Both the position numbers and the translations under genes were made by a program. Below are positions 35,165 through 46,960 of a stretch of 64,000 nt of DNA, piece after piece; position 1 is the stretch's first letter; each line of letters starts with the position of its first letter. Where the stretch lies: assembly GCA_028829895.1 (NCBI GenBank), contig CM054182.1:13970001-14034000 (forward strand), in the 5' to 3' direction. The notes beneath the pieces were generated by a model. That model was not told the origin of the DNA. It did not search any database and saw nothing but the letters and a program-made list of their open reading frames with translations. This stretch comes from Sinotaia quadrata. Lineage: Eukaryota; Mollusca; Gastropoda; Architaenioglossa; Viviparidae.

Positions 35165-35510
35165 TAATTATGGATCCTAAGTACCCAGCAATTTATCACA
35201 CAATAATTCGGCTTCTAATTACACTGCAATTTATCACACAATAAATACTTATTTAAATATGGATCTGTGAAACCAAATAGAATTAGACATATTTATACTC
35301 TAAAGATCCCAATCATTCATATTACAAAGCGTTTTTATCATATTCAGACAAATGTCTACCTCACATTCCTTTGGAAAAAGACCAGCACTTATGACTTTAA
35401 TAGTAAAGAGTTTCTCTAACGCCTCACTAAAACAATTTGAAAAGAGCAAATGTTTTGAAAACATTAAAGTCTTGGGAATTGCACACAGGTTTTAAATATA
35501 AAAGATCCAC
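35165..35510. other. Unique AT-rich sequence
   Basis: AATTTATCACACAATAA occurs twice (35190 and 35228). Nothing else is recognised. Confidence 0.5.
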
Positions 35511-35519
35511 CTAGCTTAA

Positions 35520-35711
35520 CTAACTTTCTCAACCAATGAAATTAAAGGATGAACATAGACTACTTAATATTCATGAATCTCTCAATCAATGAAATTAAAG
35601 GATGAAAGTAGAACTAATTAATATTCATGAATTCTCAATCAATATAATTAAAGGAAGCAATTAGAACTAATTAATTTTCATGACGTTCTCAACCTATGAA
35701 ATTAAAGGATA
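35520..35711. repeat. About 57-bp repeat, three to four copies
   Basis: Units share CTCAATCAATGAAATTAAAG and AACTAATTAATATTCATGA. The array ends exactly where the next LTR-like copy begins (AAAGGATA then TGTGACAG). Confidence 0.85.
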
Positions 35712-36292
35712 TGTGACAGAACGGAGTTGTCTGTCCCTATGTTTTAATTAATATTATATCTGTGTGGCATGACGTTCGGGTAATGTGTGCTAGAATTTGC
35801 TGACGTAATCTAAACAGGTCTTACGTGGATTAGTAGCTTTTATTATCCAATAGTTAAGATTTACAAAGAACGAGACCAGCCAATGGACTGAGATCAAAGT
35901 TTACCTGTTGAAATGATTCTATTTTCTAATCACTTTGAATTTGGTGTAGGTAAAGTCCGGCCATGAAAGACGGCCACTAGCTTAATGGTGAGTTAACTTA
36001 TTGATTGAGAGAGAATGGACGTAGGAATATGTAGTGCATTTTGCTATTGATATATTATATTTGCGTTTTATGTAGGGATGTAGACTATTACTTCTACAAT
36101 TGTGAAGTATGATGCTTATATGTAATATACTAAACACATGACATTGTTCCTAATGAACACATTCATAAATTATTATGTTGTATTTATTATGCTGTATGCA
36201 TGTACCAGGCTTATAAATACTGTTGCAGGAAACTGTAAGTTGAGACTAGAATGGTGTTAGAGATGAATAAACTGGAAAACTTAGCATTTGCT
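35712..36292 (+). repeat. LTR-like dispersed repeat, inverted copy
   Basis: It starts TGTGACAGAACGG, with the TG end typical of an LTR. Later parts are the reverse complement of sequence in the copies at 1-845 and 11364-12934: the block ending GGCTTATAAATACTGTTGCA then GGAAACTGTAAGTTGAGACT and GATGAATAAACTGGAAAACT. In this orientation a TATAAATA box and AATAAAC box appear in LTR order. Similarity is lost after about 36292. Confidence 0.7.
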
Positions 36293-36470
36293 CCATGTTT
36301 ATATTTTACTTGGAAGAAGCAGCCTATCTAGAATTTCTAGAATTTGGGGGCTTGCAGGAATTTCTAATTTTCTTCAAGAAGAAAAACATATTAAGGCGAC
36401 AAAAAGACAGAAAACAAGAAGACACACTAAAACAAAAAAAAAAGCAGACTAACTTTAAAATGAATGGATT
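36293..36470. other. Purine-rich unique sequence
   Basis: A lysine-rich 98-codon frame (36295-36591) runs through it into the next repeat. No family is recognised. Confidence 0.3.
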
Positions 36471-36585
36471 AAGACAACAAGAAGACAGAGTGAGACAAGA
36501 AGACAGAGTGAGACAACAAGAGGACAGAGTGAGACAAGAAGACAGAGTGAGACAAGAACAGGACAGAGTGAGACAACAAGAAGAG
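36471..36585. repeat. GA-rich repeat encoding (R/Q)QEDRV-like units
   Basis: Eight units of about 15-18 bp with ACAAGAAGACAGAGTGAG. A frame reading RQQEDRVRQEDRV is a by-product. Confidence 0.9.
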
Positions 36586-36824
36586 ATGTAGAATAAAAGA
36601 TGAGAATTCGTCTTGAAGATGTCTTGGTTCTAACTACGAATCACACCCAAGTCAAACCTGAGAGTGCCAACCCAGTCTTCCCAGTGCAAACTCGTGCACA
36701 CAAGCAAATGGAATATAAATTATCTCCAGAATGGAATATCCTAGGAAATTCTTTATCTCCGATGACGTCAGCGCCGCATAACACCAAGAAGATTTTACCC
36801 ACCAGCATCATTGATCATGTATCT

Positions 36825-37018
36825 ACATTCCTATACGAACATATGTCATGCACCCACAGTCCTACACGAAAATCTGTCATCCACTGTCTTACACGAACAT
36901 GTCATGCACCCACAGTCCTACGCGAAAATGTGTCATGCATCCACATTCCTACATGAACATCTGTCATCCACATTCCTATATGAACATATGTCATCCACTG
37001 TCTTACCCGAACATCTGT
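36825..37018. repeat. About 29-32-bp diverged minisatellite
   Basis: Six to seven units with ATTCCTACACGAACATCTGT and CATGCACCCACAGT variants. The stretch 36600-36820 to its left is unique and unrecognised. Confidence 0.82.
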
Positions 37019-37319
37019 AGTTAATTTTATTTTCTCACGACAGCCAAACGCCACTTTCTTTGTTCGACAGGTGTTTCTCAGTTTAAAATATACCCCTTAA
37101 TACTGAGGATTAAATTATCTTCTCTCTATAATACAATACACTTCTTGATGCAGATTGGGTAGGGCAGACTCTCTACATGCACCCAATTTTAATCATCTTA
37201 TTACAAACATGTTCTTCGAGTTAACATCGACCTGCCATTTCGAACAGTGTACTCATCATGGACATCCACATTCAAAGGTTTTCGTTTATGCCCGACTTTT
37301 CTTAATTATTACGTCACCC

Positions 37320-37560
37320 CCCACCCCACCCCCGACGAATTAACCCTTTCTTTCAAAATGTATAATATGAATAGAGGATGAACAATATATAGAAGTATAA
37401 ATTTATAATATAAATTTATCACACAAACTACACAATATACAGCATCAAATCAAACTATAAAATATTGATATATATATAAATAAACAATTAAAATCAAAAG
37501 GTCAATATTATCTCAACTTGCTGTCCTCGCTGAAGGATAGGGTTCACTTGTGACACCTGA
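37320..37560. repeat. AT-rich stretch related to 56540-56660
   Basis: CAAACTACACAATATACAGC and the following TATTGATATATATAT-like segment resemble AACTACACACTACACAGCAA and TAATGATATATACAT at 56590-56655. A C-rich patch at 37315-37335 resembles the one at 11588-11600 in the LTR-like element. It is probably another degraded fragment of the same or a related element. Confidence 0.4.
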
Positions 37561-37819
37561 ATCACTCATGCAAGTTCTTATGGTTCTTATACATTCCTTT
37601 CCTGATGTTCACTAGATTAATGTTTTTATAGTACTGTTATTACTGTCAAGATAGACAATCAACACAAGTAAAGAGAAGTAAGATAGATATATTAAAAAAT
37701 ATATATGCAGAGTTATTTCTCTTGGCAGCAGATGACGTCAGTGGCAATGTTTTGGTTTGTCACTTGTCACAGGCTGTTCTTGGCAGATGAAGGGGAGTTG
37801 AAATCATCCTGAGCAGTTC

Positions 37820-38095
37820 AAATGAACGCTGATCACAGTAGCTCGTGTAGTCAGGCAGACAGGCAGACATAGGAAGTAGAACCCCAAACCATGCAAAGAC
37901 TGCAATCCAAATGAAAGCTGATCACAGTAGCTCGTCCAATCAGGCAGACAGGCAGACATAGGAAGTAGAACCCCAAACCATGCAAAGACTACAATCCAAA
38001 TGAAAGCTGATCACAGTAGCTCGTCCAGTCAGGCAGACATAGGAAGTAGAACCCCAAACCATGCAAAGACTCCAATCCAAACAAGAAGTAGTAGA
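37820..38095. repeat. About 88-bp minisatellite
   Basis: Three units with GCTGATCACAGTAGCTCGTC, CAGGCAGACATAGGAAGTAG and AACCCCAAACCATGCAAAGA. An 8-bp CAGACAGG duplication varies between units. Confidence 0.95.
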
Positions 38096-38149
38096 AGAAG
38101 ATGATGCCACCGTCCAGCACCGTGTCATCGCAAATGTTTCTCCTCACGA

Positions 38150-38575
38150 TTCACAGAGTGATTTTGAAAAATGAAATATTTTGAGGGTTTGACTTTGCTC
38201 TCTGTACTTAAAGCAAGTTCATTGGTTAATTTCAGTGGACCAGTATTCGACCATTGATTGCTTATGACGTATACTTTATTCGTGTCTCTGCCTGACATCT
38301 AATAACTGTCAATCACCTGTCACTTACTGTCACCTATCTAACTAACTCAGACAGCAAGCCTACGTCGGTGTGTTTGGAAATGCTGGCCAGTGAAATTTTA
38401 AGCAAGTGTCTAATCTTATTAACGCAAACGATGCTTTCAGAGAGTTGTTCTCCCTTATGAAGAACAACATCTCAGTGTAATGAGAAATGAAGGACCAAAG
38501 AAGAACCATCACGCTATAAATCGTTTACATGTTTACATTAGAAAGTAATAACACTGTTACAGATTTAGACATGTA
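38150..38575. other. Unique sequence
   Basis: No gene is recognised. It holds a short run of CTGTCA-type phrases at 38300-38340. Confidence 0.5.
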
Positions 38576-38579
38576 TTTC

Positions 38580-38754
38580 GCATGCACGCACACACTCACA
38601 CAATTCTCACTCTTCAGTAGACACACACATTCAGACAAACTTACAATTTAATACACACACACATACACACACAAACTTACGTAAAGTTCAGTAGACATGC
38701 ACAAACACACAAGCGTACAATTTAATACACACACAAGCTTACCTAAAGTTCAGT

Positions 38755-38800
<46 letters not shown>

Positions 38801-38850
38801 AAAATTCAGCCCACACACACAAACACAAACAAATTAATACACACTTATGA
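38580..38850. repeat. CA-rich region with (AC)20 microsatellite
   Basis: Perfect AC repeats occupy 38759-38797. Around them lie about six loose units with AATTTAATACACACACA and CTTACNTAAAGTTCAGTA. Confidence 0.92.
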
Positions 38851-38889
38851 AGAGGAAAAAGAAAACTTTGCTAACAGCTATAAGGACAA

Positions 38890-39003
38890 GTAAAAAGCCA
38901 GTAGCCATTTGTATTTATTAATAAGAACAAAGAAAAAAGCAAGGAGCCATTTGTATTTAGTAATAAGAACAAAGTGAAAAGCCAGAAGCCACTTGTATTT
39001 AGC
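38890..39003. repeat. 53-bp repeat, two to three copies
   Basis: AAGCCAGTAGCCATTTGTAT then TTANTAATAAGAACAAAG recurs at 38893, 38940 and 38978. Confidence 0.85.
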
Positions 39004-39880
39004 AAATCAACTGGAAGTTGTTACTTGCAAGCAAGGCGCGTTCAGCTAAAACTTCCATCACTGGAATGAAGACAATTGCATTTTGTTTTCTTTTATTTGC
39101 TCTCTATTTTCTCTAATGCTGCCGTTTTCTCAGCCATATATTTTCGACTTGTAACATCAGTCGGGTTAAGAGCTTCATTTAGCGGAAGCTGAACTGTGTA
39201 CCCTTCCATACCCATTCCACTTTCCTGACGCACCCTTAATGGGCCTTTATCTTTATCCTGCAGTGCGTTAATACATTATTCAAGAGTTTGTCAACAACGT
39301 TTTAACCAAGTTCAAAATAGTTGTCTTTTTTCCTAGATAGTCCGCAAACTCTTGATTCACAGTAATTATGGATTTGGCGACATGAGTGAAATTACTCTTG
39401 GCCTTAGTCTGATTTGTGGACATGTTCAAAATTACGCCCGCACTTTTTGAAACAGCTAATCCTTTAGTGGACGTGTTCAATGTGAGCCGCACTTTTCGGA
39501 AACAGCTTATCCTTCATGAAAGCAAAACACAACAAAGGCGTCCAGAAATTCACGATGAAAGTAAAATTTATATATTCTATTCTCTGACATTCAACAAGGA
39601 TTTATAATTTATGTAATAAATAATGTTATGACATTGATGGAACTTACTTATAAAGCGAATATAAGCGACCTTATCAGTCGAAATTCACTTATCTCGTCAA
39701 TGTCAATGATTTAATATAATGCTTAAATGTATGAGGAAGGGATTTAGTTTGAAAAGGCTACTGAACTGTCGCGAGGTATTCATCAAATATTCTAAACATC
39801 CGTACTGTGTCCCCTGTAATCACTGTCTGACTGGCACTCACTTCTTTATGTATATCCACCCCTCTTACACTCAGACAAGT
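39004..39880. other. Unique sequence with one two-copy repeat
   Basis: 39416-39515 holds two copies of a roughly 50-bp phrase (GACRTGTTCAA...CGCACTTTTNGAAACAGCT). No gene is recognised. Confidence 0.5.
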
Positions 39881-39884
39881 AAAA

Positions 39885-40350
39885 CACCAGAAAACGTTAA
39901 AACAAATAAATACCATAACACTCAACAATTAGTGTGTTGTACTGTAGCAAACACCAGAAAACATTAAAACAAATAAATACCACAACACTCAACAATTAGT
40001 GTGTTGTACTGTAGCAAACACCAGAAAACGTTAAAACAAATAAATACCACAACACTCAACAATTAGTGTGTTGTACTGTAGCAAACACCAGAAAACGTTA
40101 AAACAAATAAATACCACAACACTCAACAATTAGTGTGTTGTACTGTAGCAAACACCAGAAAACATTAAAACAAATACCATAACACTCAACAATTAGTGTG
40201 TTGTACTGTAGCAAACACCAGAAAACATTAAAACAAATAAATACCATAACACTCAACAATTAGTGTGTTGTACTGTAGCAAACACCAGAAAACATTAAAA
40301 CAAATAAATACCATAACACTCAACAATTAGTGTGTTGTACTGTAGCAAGA
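39885..40350. repeat. 67-bp minisatellite
   Basis: About seven units with ACACCAGAAAACGTTAAAAC, AAATAAATACCACAACACTC and AATTAGTGTGTTGTACTGTA. One unit lacks four bases (AAATACC instead of AAATAAATACC). Each unit can form a short CAACAC/GTGTTG stem. Confidence 0.96.
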
Positions 40351-40544
40351 GACAGGACTAATCAATCACTAGTCCATTCTAAGATTGCCCCTATGTAGCA
40401 AAAGACACGTAATACAAAAATTGAAAATGCAACAAGAGACACAGTGTCAATACAAAAAAAACTATCACAAAGTAATAAAAGTTAAGTAACAACGCCAGGG
40501 CTGTGGAAATATTGCAAAAATCTTTTTATTCATAAAGTATATTT

Positions 40545-41005
40545 TGACATGCATGTTCGTATCGGAAAGTTTTATGACATGCAAGTCTGTATTAGGACGT
40601 TATAGGACATGCATAGGGAAATTTTATGACATTCAAGTTTGTACGGGATATTTTACGACATGCAAGTTTGTACGGGATATTTTACGACGTGCAAGTTTGT
40701 ACGGGATATTTTACGACGTGCAAGTTTGTACGGGATATTTTACGACATGCAAGTTTGTACGGGATATTTTACGACATGCAAGTTTGTACGGGATATTTTA
40801 CGACATGCAAGTTTATATCGAGATATTTTATGACATGCAAGTTTATATCGAGATATTTTATGACATGCAAATTTACAAAGCGATATTTTATGGCATGCAA
40901 GTTGATATCGAGATATTTTATGACATGCAAGTTTACAAAGCGATATTTTATGGCATGCAAGTTTATATCGAGATATTTTATGACATGCAAGTTTATATCG
41001 GGGTT
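40545..41005. repeat. 29/30-bp minisatellite, open in three frames
   Basis: Left half: 29-bp units TACGGGATATTTTACGACRT then GCAAGTTTG. Right half: 30-bp units TATCGAGATATTTTATGACA then TGCAAGTTTA, some with ACAAAGCGATATTTTATGGC alternating. The 29-bp part keeps all frames open. Confidence 0.95.
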
Positions 41006-41076
41006 AGGATTGTCCTCAAGACATAAGGAGCCCATGCAGCATTGTTTGGACTGAACAAATGAAAAAGTGGACAATA

Positions 41077-42870
41077 GGAAAGAAAACATTAATTATACAT
41101 AGGAATGCATTGTAATTACAGAGGAAAGAAAACATTAATTATACATAGGAATGCATTGTAATTACAGAGGAAAGAAAACATTACTTATACATATGAATGC
41201 ATTGTAATTACAGAGGAAAGAAAACATTAATTATACATATGAATGCATTGTAATTACAGAGGAAAGAAAACATTACTTATACATATGAATGCATTGTAAT
41301 TACAGAGGAAAGAAAACATTACTTATACATATGAATGCATTGTAATTACAGAGGAAAGAAAACATTACTTATACATATGAATGCATTGTAATTACAGAGG
41401 AAAGAAAACATTACTTATACATATGAATGCATTGTAATTACAGAGGAAAGAAAACATTACTTATACATATGAATGCATTGTAATTACAGAGGAAAGAAAA
41501 CATTACTTATACATATGAATGCATTGTAATTACAGAGGAAAGAAAACATTACTTATACATATGAATGCATTGTAATTACAGAGGAAAGAAAACATTACTT
41601 ATACATATGAATGCATTGTAATTACAGAGGAAAGAAAACATTACTTATACATATGAATGCATTGTAATTACAGAGGAAAGAAAACATTACTTATACATAT
41701 GAATGCATTGTAATTACAGAGGAAAGAAAACATTACTTATACATATGAATGCATTGTAATTACAGAGGAAAGAAAACATTACTTATACATATGAATGCAA
41801 TGTAATTACAGAGGAAAGAAAACATTAATTATACATATGAATGCAATGTAATTACAGAGGAAAGAAAACATTAATTATACATATGAATGCATTGTAATTA
41901 CAGAGGAAAGAAAACATTACTTATACATATGAATGCATTGTAATTACAGAGGAAAGAAAACATTACTTATACATATGAATGCAATGTAATTACAGAGGAA
42001 AGAAAACATTAATTATACATATGAATGCAATGTAATTACAGAGGAAAGAAAACATTAATTATACATATGAATGCATTGTAATTACAGAGGAAAGAAAACA
42101 TTAATTATACATATGAATGCATTGTAATTACAGAGGAAAGAAAACATTAATTATACATATGAATGCATTGTAATTACAGAGGAAAGAAAACATTACTTAT
42201 ACATATGAATGCATTGTAATTACAGAGGAAAGAAAACATTACTTATACATATGAATGCATTGTAATTACAGAGGAAAGAAAACATTACTTATACATATGA
42301 ATGCATTGTAATTACAGAGGAAAGAAAACATTACTTATACATATGAATGCATTGTAATTACAGAGGAAAGAAAACATTAATTATACATATGAATGCATTG
42401 TAATTACAGAGGAAAGAAAACATTAATTATACATAGGAATGCAATGTAATTACAGAGGAAAGAAAACATTACTTATACATATGAATGCATTGTAATTACA
42501 GAGGAAAGAAAACATTAATTATACATAGGAATGCATTGTAATTACAGAGGAAAGAAAACATTACTTATACATATGAATGCATTGTAATTACAGAGGAAAG
42601 AAAACATTACTTATACATAGGAATGCAATGTAATTACAGAGGAAAGAAAACATTACTTATACATATGAATGCATTGTAATTACAGAGGAAAGAAAACATT
42701 AATTATACATATGAATGCATTGTAATTACAGAGGAAAGAAAACATTACTTATACATATGAATGCAATGTAATTACAGAGGAAAGAAAACATTAATTATAC
42801 ATAGGAATGCATTGTAATTACAGAGGAAAGAAAACATTAATTATACATAGGAATGCATTGTAATTACAGA
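41077..42870. repeat. 39 x 46-bp minisatellite without indels
   Basis: 1794 bp, exactly 39 units of 46 bp. The unit is GGAAAGAAAACATTAMTTAT, ACATAKGAATGCAWTGTAAT then TACAGA. Apart from three positions with two states each (M = C/A, K = T/G, W = T/A), I see no other differences. Units 1-2 and 38-39 share the A-G-T state; most of units 3-15 and 25-28 are C-T-T; the series at units 16-18 recurs at 20-22. Confidence 0.98.
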
Positions 42871-43030
42871 CTAATACTGTAATGAGCTATTTCAGATAAA
42901 TCGAAACAAGAGAAATGAACTTTCTAAAAATAACACAAAACTGTTTTTTATAGGGCTCATAAATTTCGCTGTGCCGTACATGATCGCATACACGATTGCC
43001 CAACAACGACCCTGACACTGACATTTGCCA

Positions 43031-43034
<4 letters not shown>

Positions 43035-43085
<51 letters not shown>

Positions 43086-43094
43086 TGTGTATGT

Positions 43095-43140
<46 letters not shown>
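43035..43140. repeat. (GT)n microsatellite
   Basis: About 50 dinucleotide units with interruptions GTAT, GTAT and GTTT near 43078-43100. Confidence 0.98.
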
Positions 43141-43264
43141 TGAGAGGAAAGAAAGTAAAAATGGGATAAAAGGCAGAAAATTTAAATTATATATATAAGC
43201 AAACAATTATTTGTTTAACTTTGAGGCCTCATACAAGAATGAACAGGTAGTGTGAATTCCACCT

Positions 43265-44340
43265 TAAGTCTATATATAACGTGAGAGGGGAGAAAGATTT
43301 ATCATTAGAATATATGTGAAGAAAGATTCATATGTATATATAAGGAGATGGGGGAAGAGAGATTTATATATACTATAAATAGGAAGAGGGTGGAGAAAGA
43401 TTTAGATATAAAATATATAAAGACGGGACGAGGGGGAGGGGCGAATATTTATAGTAAATTAGGGAGAGAATGGGAGAAAGATTTATATAGACGTTATAGA
43501 GTATATTTAGGGAGAAGGGGAAGAAAGGTTCACATATATAAGGAAGGGTTTGTATAAGGAAGGGTGCAAGAAAGATTTATATAGAGAATATATAAGGAGA
43601 GGTGAAGAAAGAAGAATATATATATAAGGAGAGGGTAAGAAAGATGCACTATATTATAGTATATATGAATAGAGTACAAGAAAGTTTTATTTATAGTAAA
43701 TATAGGGAGAAGGGGAAGAATGATATATTGAGAGAGAATATATAAAAAGGGGGAATAAATATTTATATGAAGATTATATAGGGAGAGGGTGGAGAAAGAT
43801 TTACATATAGGGAGAGGGTGGAGAAAGACTTACATATAGGGAGAAGGGGGAGAAAGATTTATATATAGAGAGAGGGTGGAGAAAGATTTATATGTAGGGA
43901 GAGGGGGAGAAAGATTTATATATAGGGAGAAGGGGGAGAAAGATTTATATGTAGGTTGAGGGGGAAGAAAGTTTTATATATATAATAAATAAAGAGAGTG
44001 GAACAATAATTTATATTTATATATAAGTGAGGAGGAAAAAGATTTATAAATAATGTATATAAGGAGTTGGGAAGAAGGATTTATTTATATTATATAGAGA
44101 GGGAAGAAACATTTAAATGTACCATATAGGGAGAGAGGGAAGAAAGATTTATATATATATATAAGGAGAGGGGGAAAGATTATAGGAGAATATAAAAGGA
44201 GACGTGAAGAAAGATTTACATATATAGTATATATACAAGGAGAGGGGGAAAGATTTATATATAGAATATAAAAGGAGACGTGAAGAAAGATTTATATATA
44301 GAGTATAAAAGGAGACGTGAAGAAAGATTTATATATATAG
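43265..44340. repeat. Diverged 29-45-bp GA/TA-rich minisatellite
   Basis: About thirty units built on GGGAGAGGGGGAGAAAGATT and TATATATAG, with very variable TA-rich spacers. The last units (GGAGACGTGAAGAAAGATTT) are more regular. Confidence 0.88.
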
Positions 44341-44342
44341 TA

Positions 44343-44545
44343 TGTCACGCTATCGCCACCTAGTTAATGGTTATGATTATTATTATAAATTAATCATCCA
44401 AAAACTAAGTACAAGTGATGAAAATCATAATTTATGTTATTAATAATTCTCCAGAAGACACCACTAGTCTCTCTCACTTGGGGGATATGCGGTTAAACGT
44501 TTTTTCTCTTCCACAACATTAAAGACATTTACCGTCACACAATCT
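44343..44545. repeat. LTR-like element fragment (terminal part)
   Basis: TGTCACGCTATCGCCACCTA followed by GTTAATGGTTATGATTATTA matches the first 200 bp of the 11364-12934 element (TGTGATGCCAGCACCACTTA, GTTAATGATTATTATTATTA), including the CACCACT-CTCTCTCAC patch and TTTTCTCTTCC. Homology ends near ACCGTCACA at 44537. The fragment sits between two minisatellites. Confidence 0.75.
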
Positions 44546-44589
44546 GTCCGTAGGTGGAAAACGTCTTACCAAAGGAAAGGATTAGTCCG

Positions 44590-44912
44590 TCTCTTGAACT
44601 CGTAAACTGTAAATAGTCATGAAGTGACCATAATGTTACTCTTGAACTTGTAAACTGTAAATAGTCATGAAGTGACCATAATGCTACTCTTGAACTTGTA
44701 AACAGTCATGAAGCAACAAGTAAGCCATTCTTGAACTCGTAAACTGTAAACAGTCGTGAAGCAACCAGAAAGCCATTCTTGAACTCGTAAACTGTAAACA
44801 GTCGTGAAGCAACCATGAAGCCATTTTTGAACTCTGTAAACAGGAAGCATTTCTTGAACTGTAAACTGTAAACAGTCCTGAAGTGACCAGGAAGCCATTC
44901 TTGAACTGACAC
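44590..44912. repeat. About 47-bp minisatellite
   Basis: Six to seven units with CATTCTTGAACTCGTAAACT and GTAAACAGTCGTGAAGCAAC; two units carry deletions. Confidence 0.92.
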
Positions 44913-44924
44913 CTTCTGGTGTGT

Positions 44925-45385
44925 TTCTCTTCCTCAACCCCCTTCCCTGTGCAAAACCCTTGGCGGTGACCTCTTTAACAGCCCCTCTCTACCACACTCC
45001 TTCCTCTGTGCCTGAGAGATACCGTTAGAAAACTAGTGGCATCCTGATATGCCCCTGAACGAGAGCAGTGATAAACTCTTGGAAAGGATGTCGACTGAAG
45101 CCGGATTTATTACGTGAAAATAACACTGACATTGAGGCTAAGCGCAGCGAGCTGATGAGAGGATTTAGCAGGCCTCCTTAATGCTTAGAGATAAAAAAGA
45201 ACGCCAGGGCACTGCTCTGCATCTTACTCCACTTTAACCTTGCGAGGAGCACCGTAAATCTCCGCTTCCACAGCGTAATGGCGCCAAAAGAAAAAGTAGT
45301 CTGTCACGCGTAGGGTTAGCTAAACCTGATGAACAAGACCGCCCTGTCTTTTATGCGCGCACGTTTTGGAGGATTATGCTCAGTT
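44925..45385. other. Complex CpG-containing unique island (candidate regulatory element)
   Basis: A non-repetitive stretch with balanced base composition. It has homeodomain-type cores (GGATTTATTACG, CCTTAATGC), GCGCAGCGAGC, TAATGGCGCC and GCGCGCACG. No exon or transposon is recognised. It could be a conserved non-coding element or simply unique DNA that escaped repetition. Confidence 0.3.
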
Positions 45386-45985
45386 CCGGATGGCCATAAC
45401 TTTACGGTCATTACCAGGACTATAAAAACTTATATAGATATGACATAACTTTAACGTCATTACATCTATATATATGCCTGGTAATGACATTGAAGTTATG
45501 TCATATTTACATAAGTTTTATAAGCATGGTAATGAGGTTAAAGTTATGTCTTATCTACGTAAGTTTTTAAACTTTAACCTCATTACCATGCTTATAAAAC
45601 TTATGTAAATATGACATAACTTCAATGTCATTACCAGGCATATAAAACCTTATGTGGATATGACATAACTTCAGTGTATTTACCAGGCATATGAAACCTT
45701 ATGTAGATGTGATATAACTTCATTGTCAGTACCAGGTTTATAAAATCTTATGCAGGTATCACTTCAGTGTCTTTACCAGGTCTAAAAAGATCTTATGTAG
45801 ATATAACAATACCAGGCCTATAAAACCTTGAGTTTCACATAAAGCTTTATTTATGTATTACATAACGTCAATAGACATAACTTCCTATCATTACCAGACC
45901 TATAAAACCGTATGTAGATAAAACGTCAGAATAATTATATTCTGTCTCATCAAGGTCTATAATATCGTATGTAGATATATCATAA
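45386..45985. repeat. About 48-bp minisatellite with an inverted segment
   Basis: About ten units with TATGACATAACTTCAATGTC and ATTACCAGGCATATAAAACC. Two consecutive units (about 45475-45565) are in the opposite orientation. Units to the right decay progressively. Confidence 0.92.
45471..45644. repeat. Perfect inverted repeat, 75-bp arms, 24-bp spacer
   Basis: Left arm 45471-45545 begins TATATGCCTGGTAATGACAT and ends GGTTAAAGTT. Right arm 45570-45644 begins AACTTTAACC and ends ATTACCAGGCATATA. The arms are exact reverse complements over all 75 positions. The spacer is ATGTCTTATCTACGTAAGTT then TTTA. Confidence 0.97.
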
Positions 45986-45989
45986 CCTC

Positions 45990-46960
45990 AGGCGTAAATT
46001 TACCTCACAGTTGTGTCCTGCTCTGGACCGAAATCATCCCTAAGAGATGGAGGTCAGCATCTCGGTTTGAAATTCATTGCTGGTAGATAATGCTGATAAA
46101 TTGCTAATAGTTCGTTAATAATCTTGTTAAACTAGTTATTGTTATTAAAGTGTATGAACAAATTATTTTAAAATAGTAAAAACGTTTTATCATTGTCAGT
46201 GGCAACTTTTAAAAGTTGGTCTTATAAGCCAGTGTGCATAAATTATTAACAGTCAGTGAACATTCCGTTTAAAAGAAAAGGTCAGTGTCTGTTTGCAATG
46301 TGAATAAATTATTATTGCTAAGAAAAACTCTTATTAAGTTGGTCGTTGTTAATACTAGATATGTAAAATTATCTATTATCTATTATCTATTATTAAAATG
46401 AGACAGCAAAATCGAACGAAGAACAATTGTTTTAGTGGAGATAGTGACGTTGTAAATCGTGTCACGTGATGTCGTGTCACGCAAGGGATTAAGTCCTTGT
46501 CCTAAGTCTATTTTACCTAGATGGACACCTATAGATGACAGAACACTTTTGTTTAACTAGTTATTGTTATTAGCCACTGTGAATAAGTTATTATAGAAAA
46601 TGAATGGATTTGTTCAAATTGACACTGCTGTTTGTCGGTGATAATAAACAGTTAGGAAATACTTTTTCTGACATTTGTCATTGCTATGTGCCTGTGTGTC
46701 ATAATTTGCTAGATTTTACAGAAAATTGCACCCATATAATGGTTTGAAATAAAATAAAATGAAATAAAGTTAAAAGTTGAAACAAAATGAAGAAATAGAT
46801 ATGCATGAAAGTTATTAATTACCAAAAGGAAATCTGAGTGTAATAGAATCGAAAGTGAGCCTTATTGAGATTGCGCAACTTAAGAGAAGTAAAGTGTGAT
46901 AAGGAGCATTTGCTAAAAATAAATAAAGACCAGATATAAACTAAATCCATTTCTCACTTA
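45990..46960. other. Unique AT-rich sequence
   Basis: Loose repetition of TTGTTATTAAA.TG..TAA..AATTATT-like phrases between 46080 and 46620. No gene is recognised. Confidence 0.5.

Noticed and set aside
36295..36956. Frames with QEDRVRQ repeats and a downstream 118-codon frame as a gene
   Set aside because: The first is a GA-rich repeat. The second is partly another minisatellite with no recognisable domain.
41077..42870. CRISPR-like array of regular repeats
   Set aside because: The repeats are directly adjacent without unique spacers and lie in an animal genome, so it is a minisatellite.
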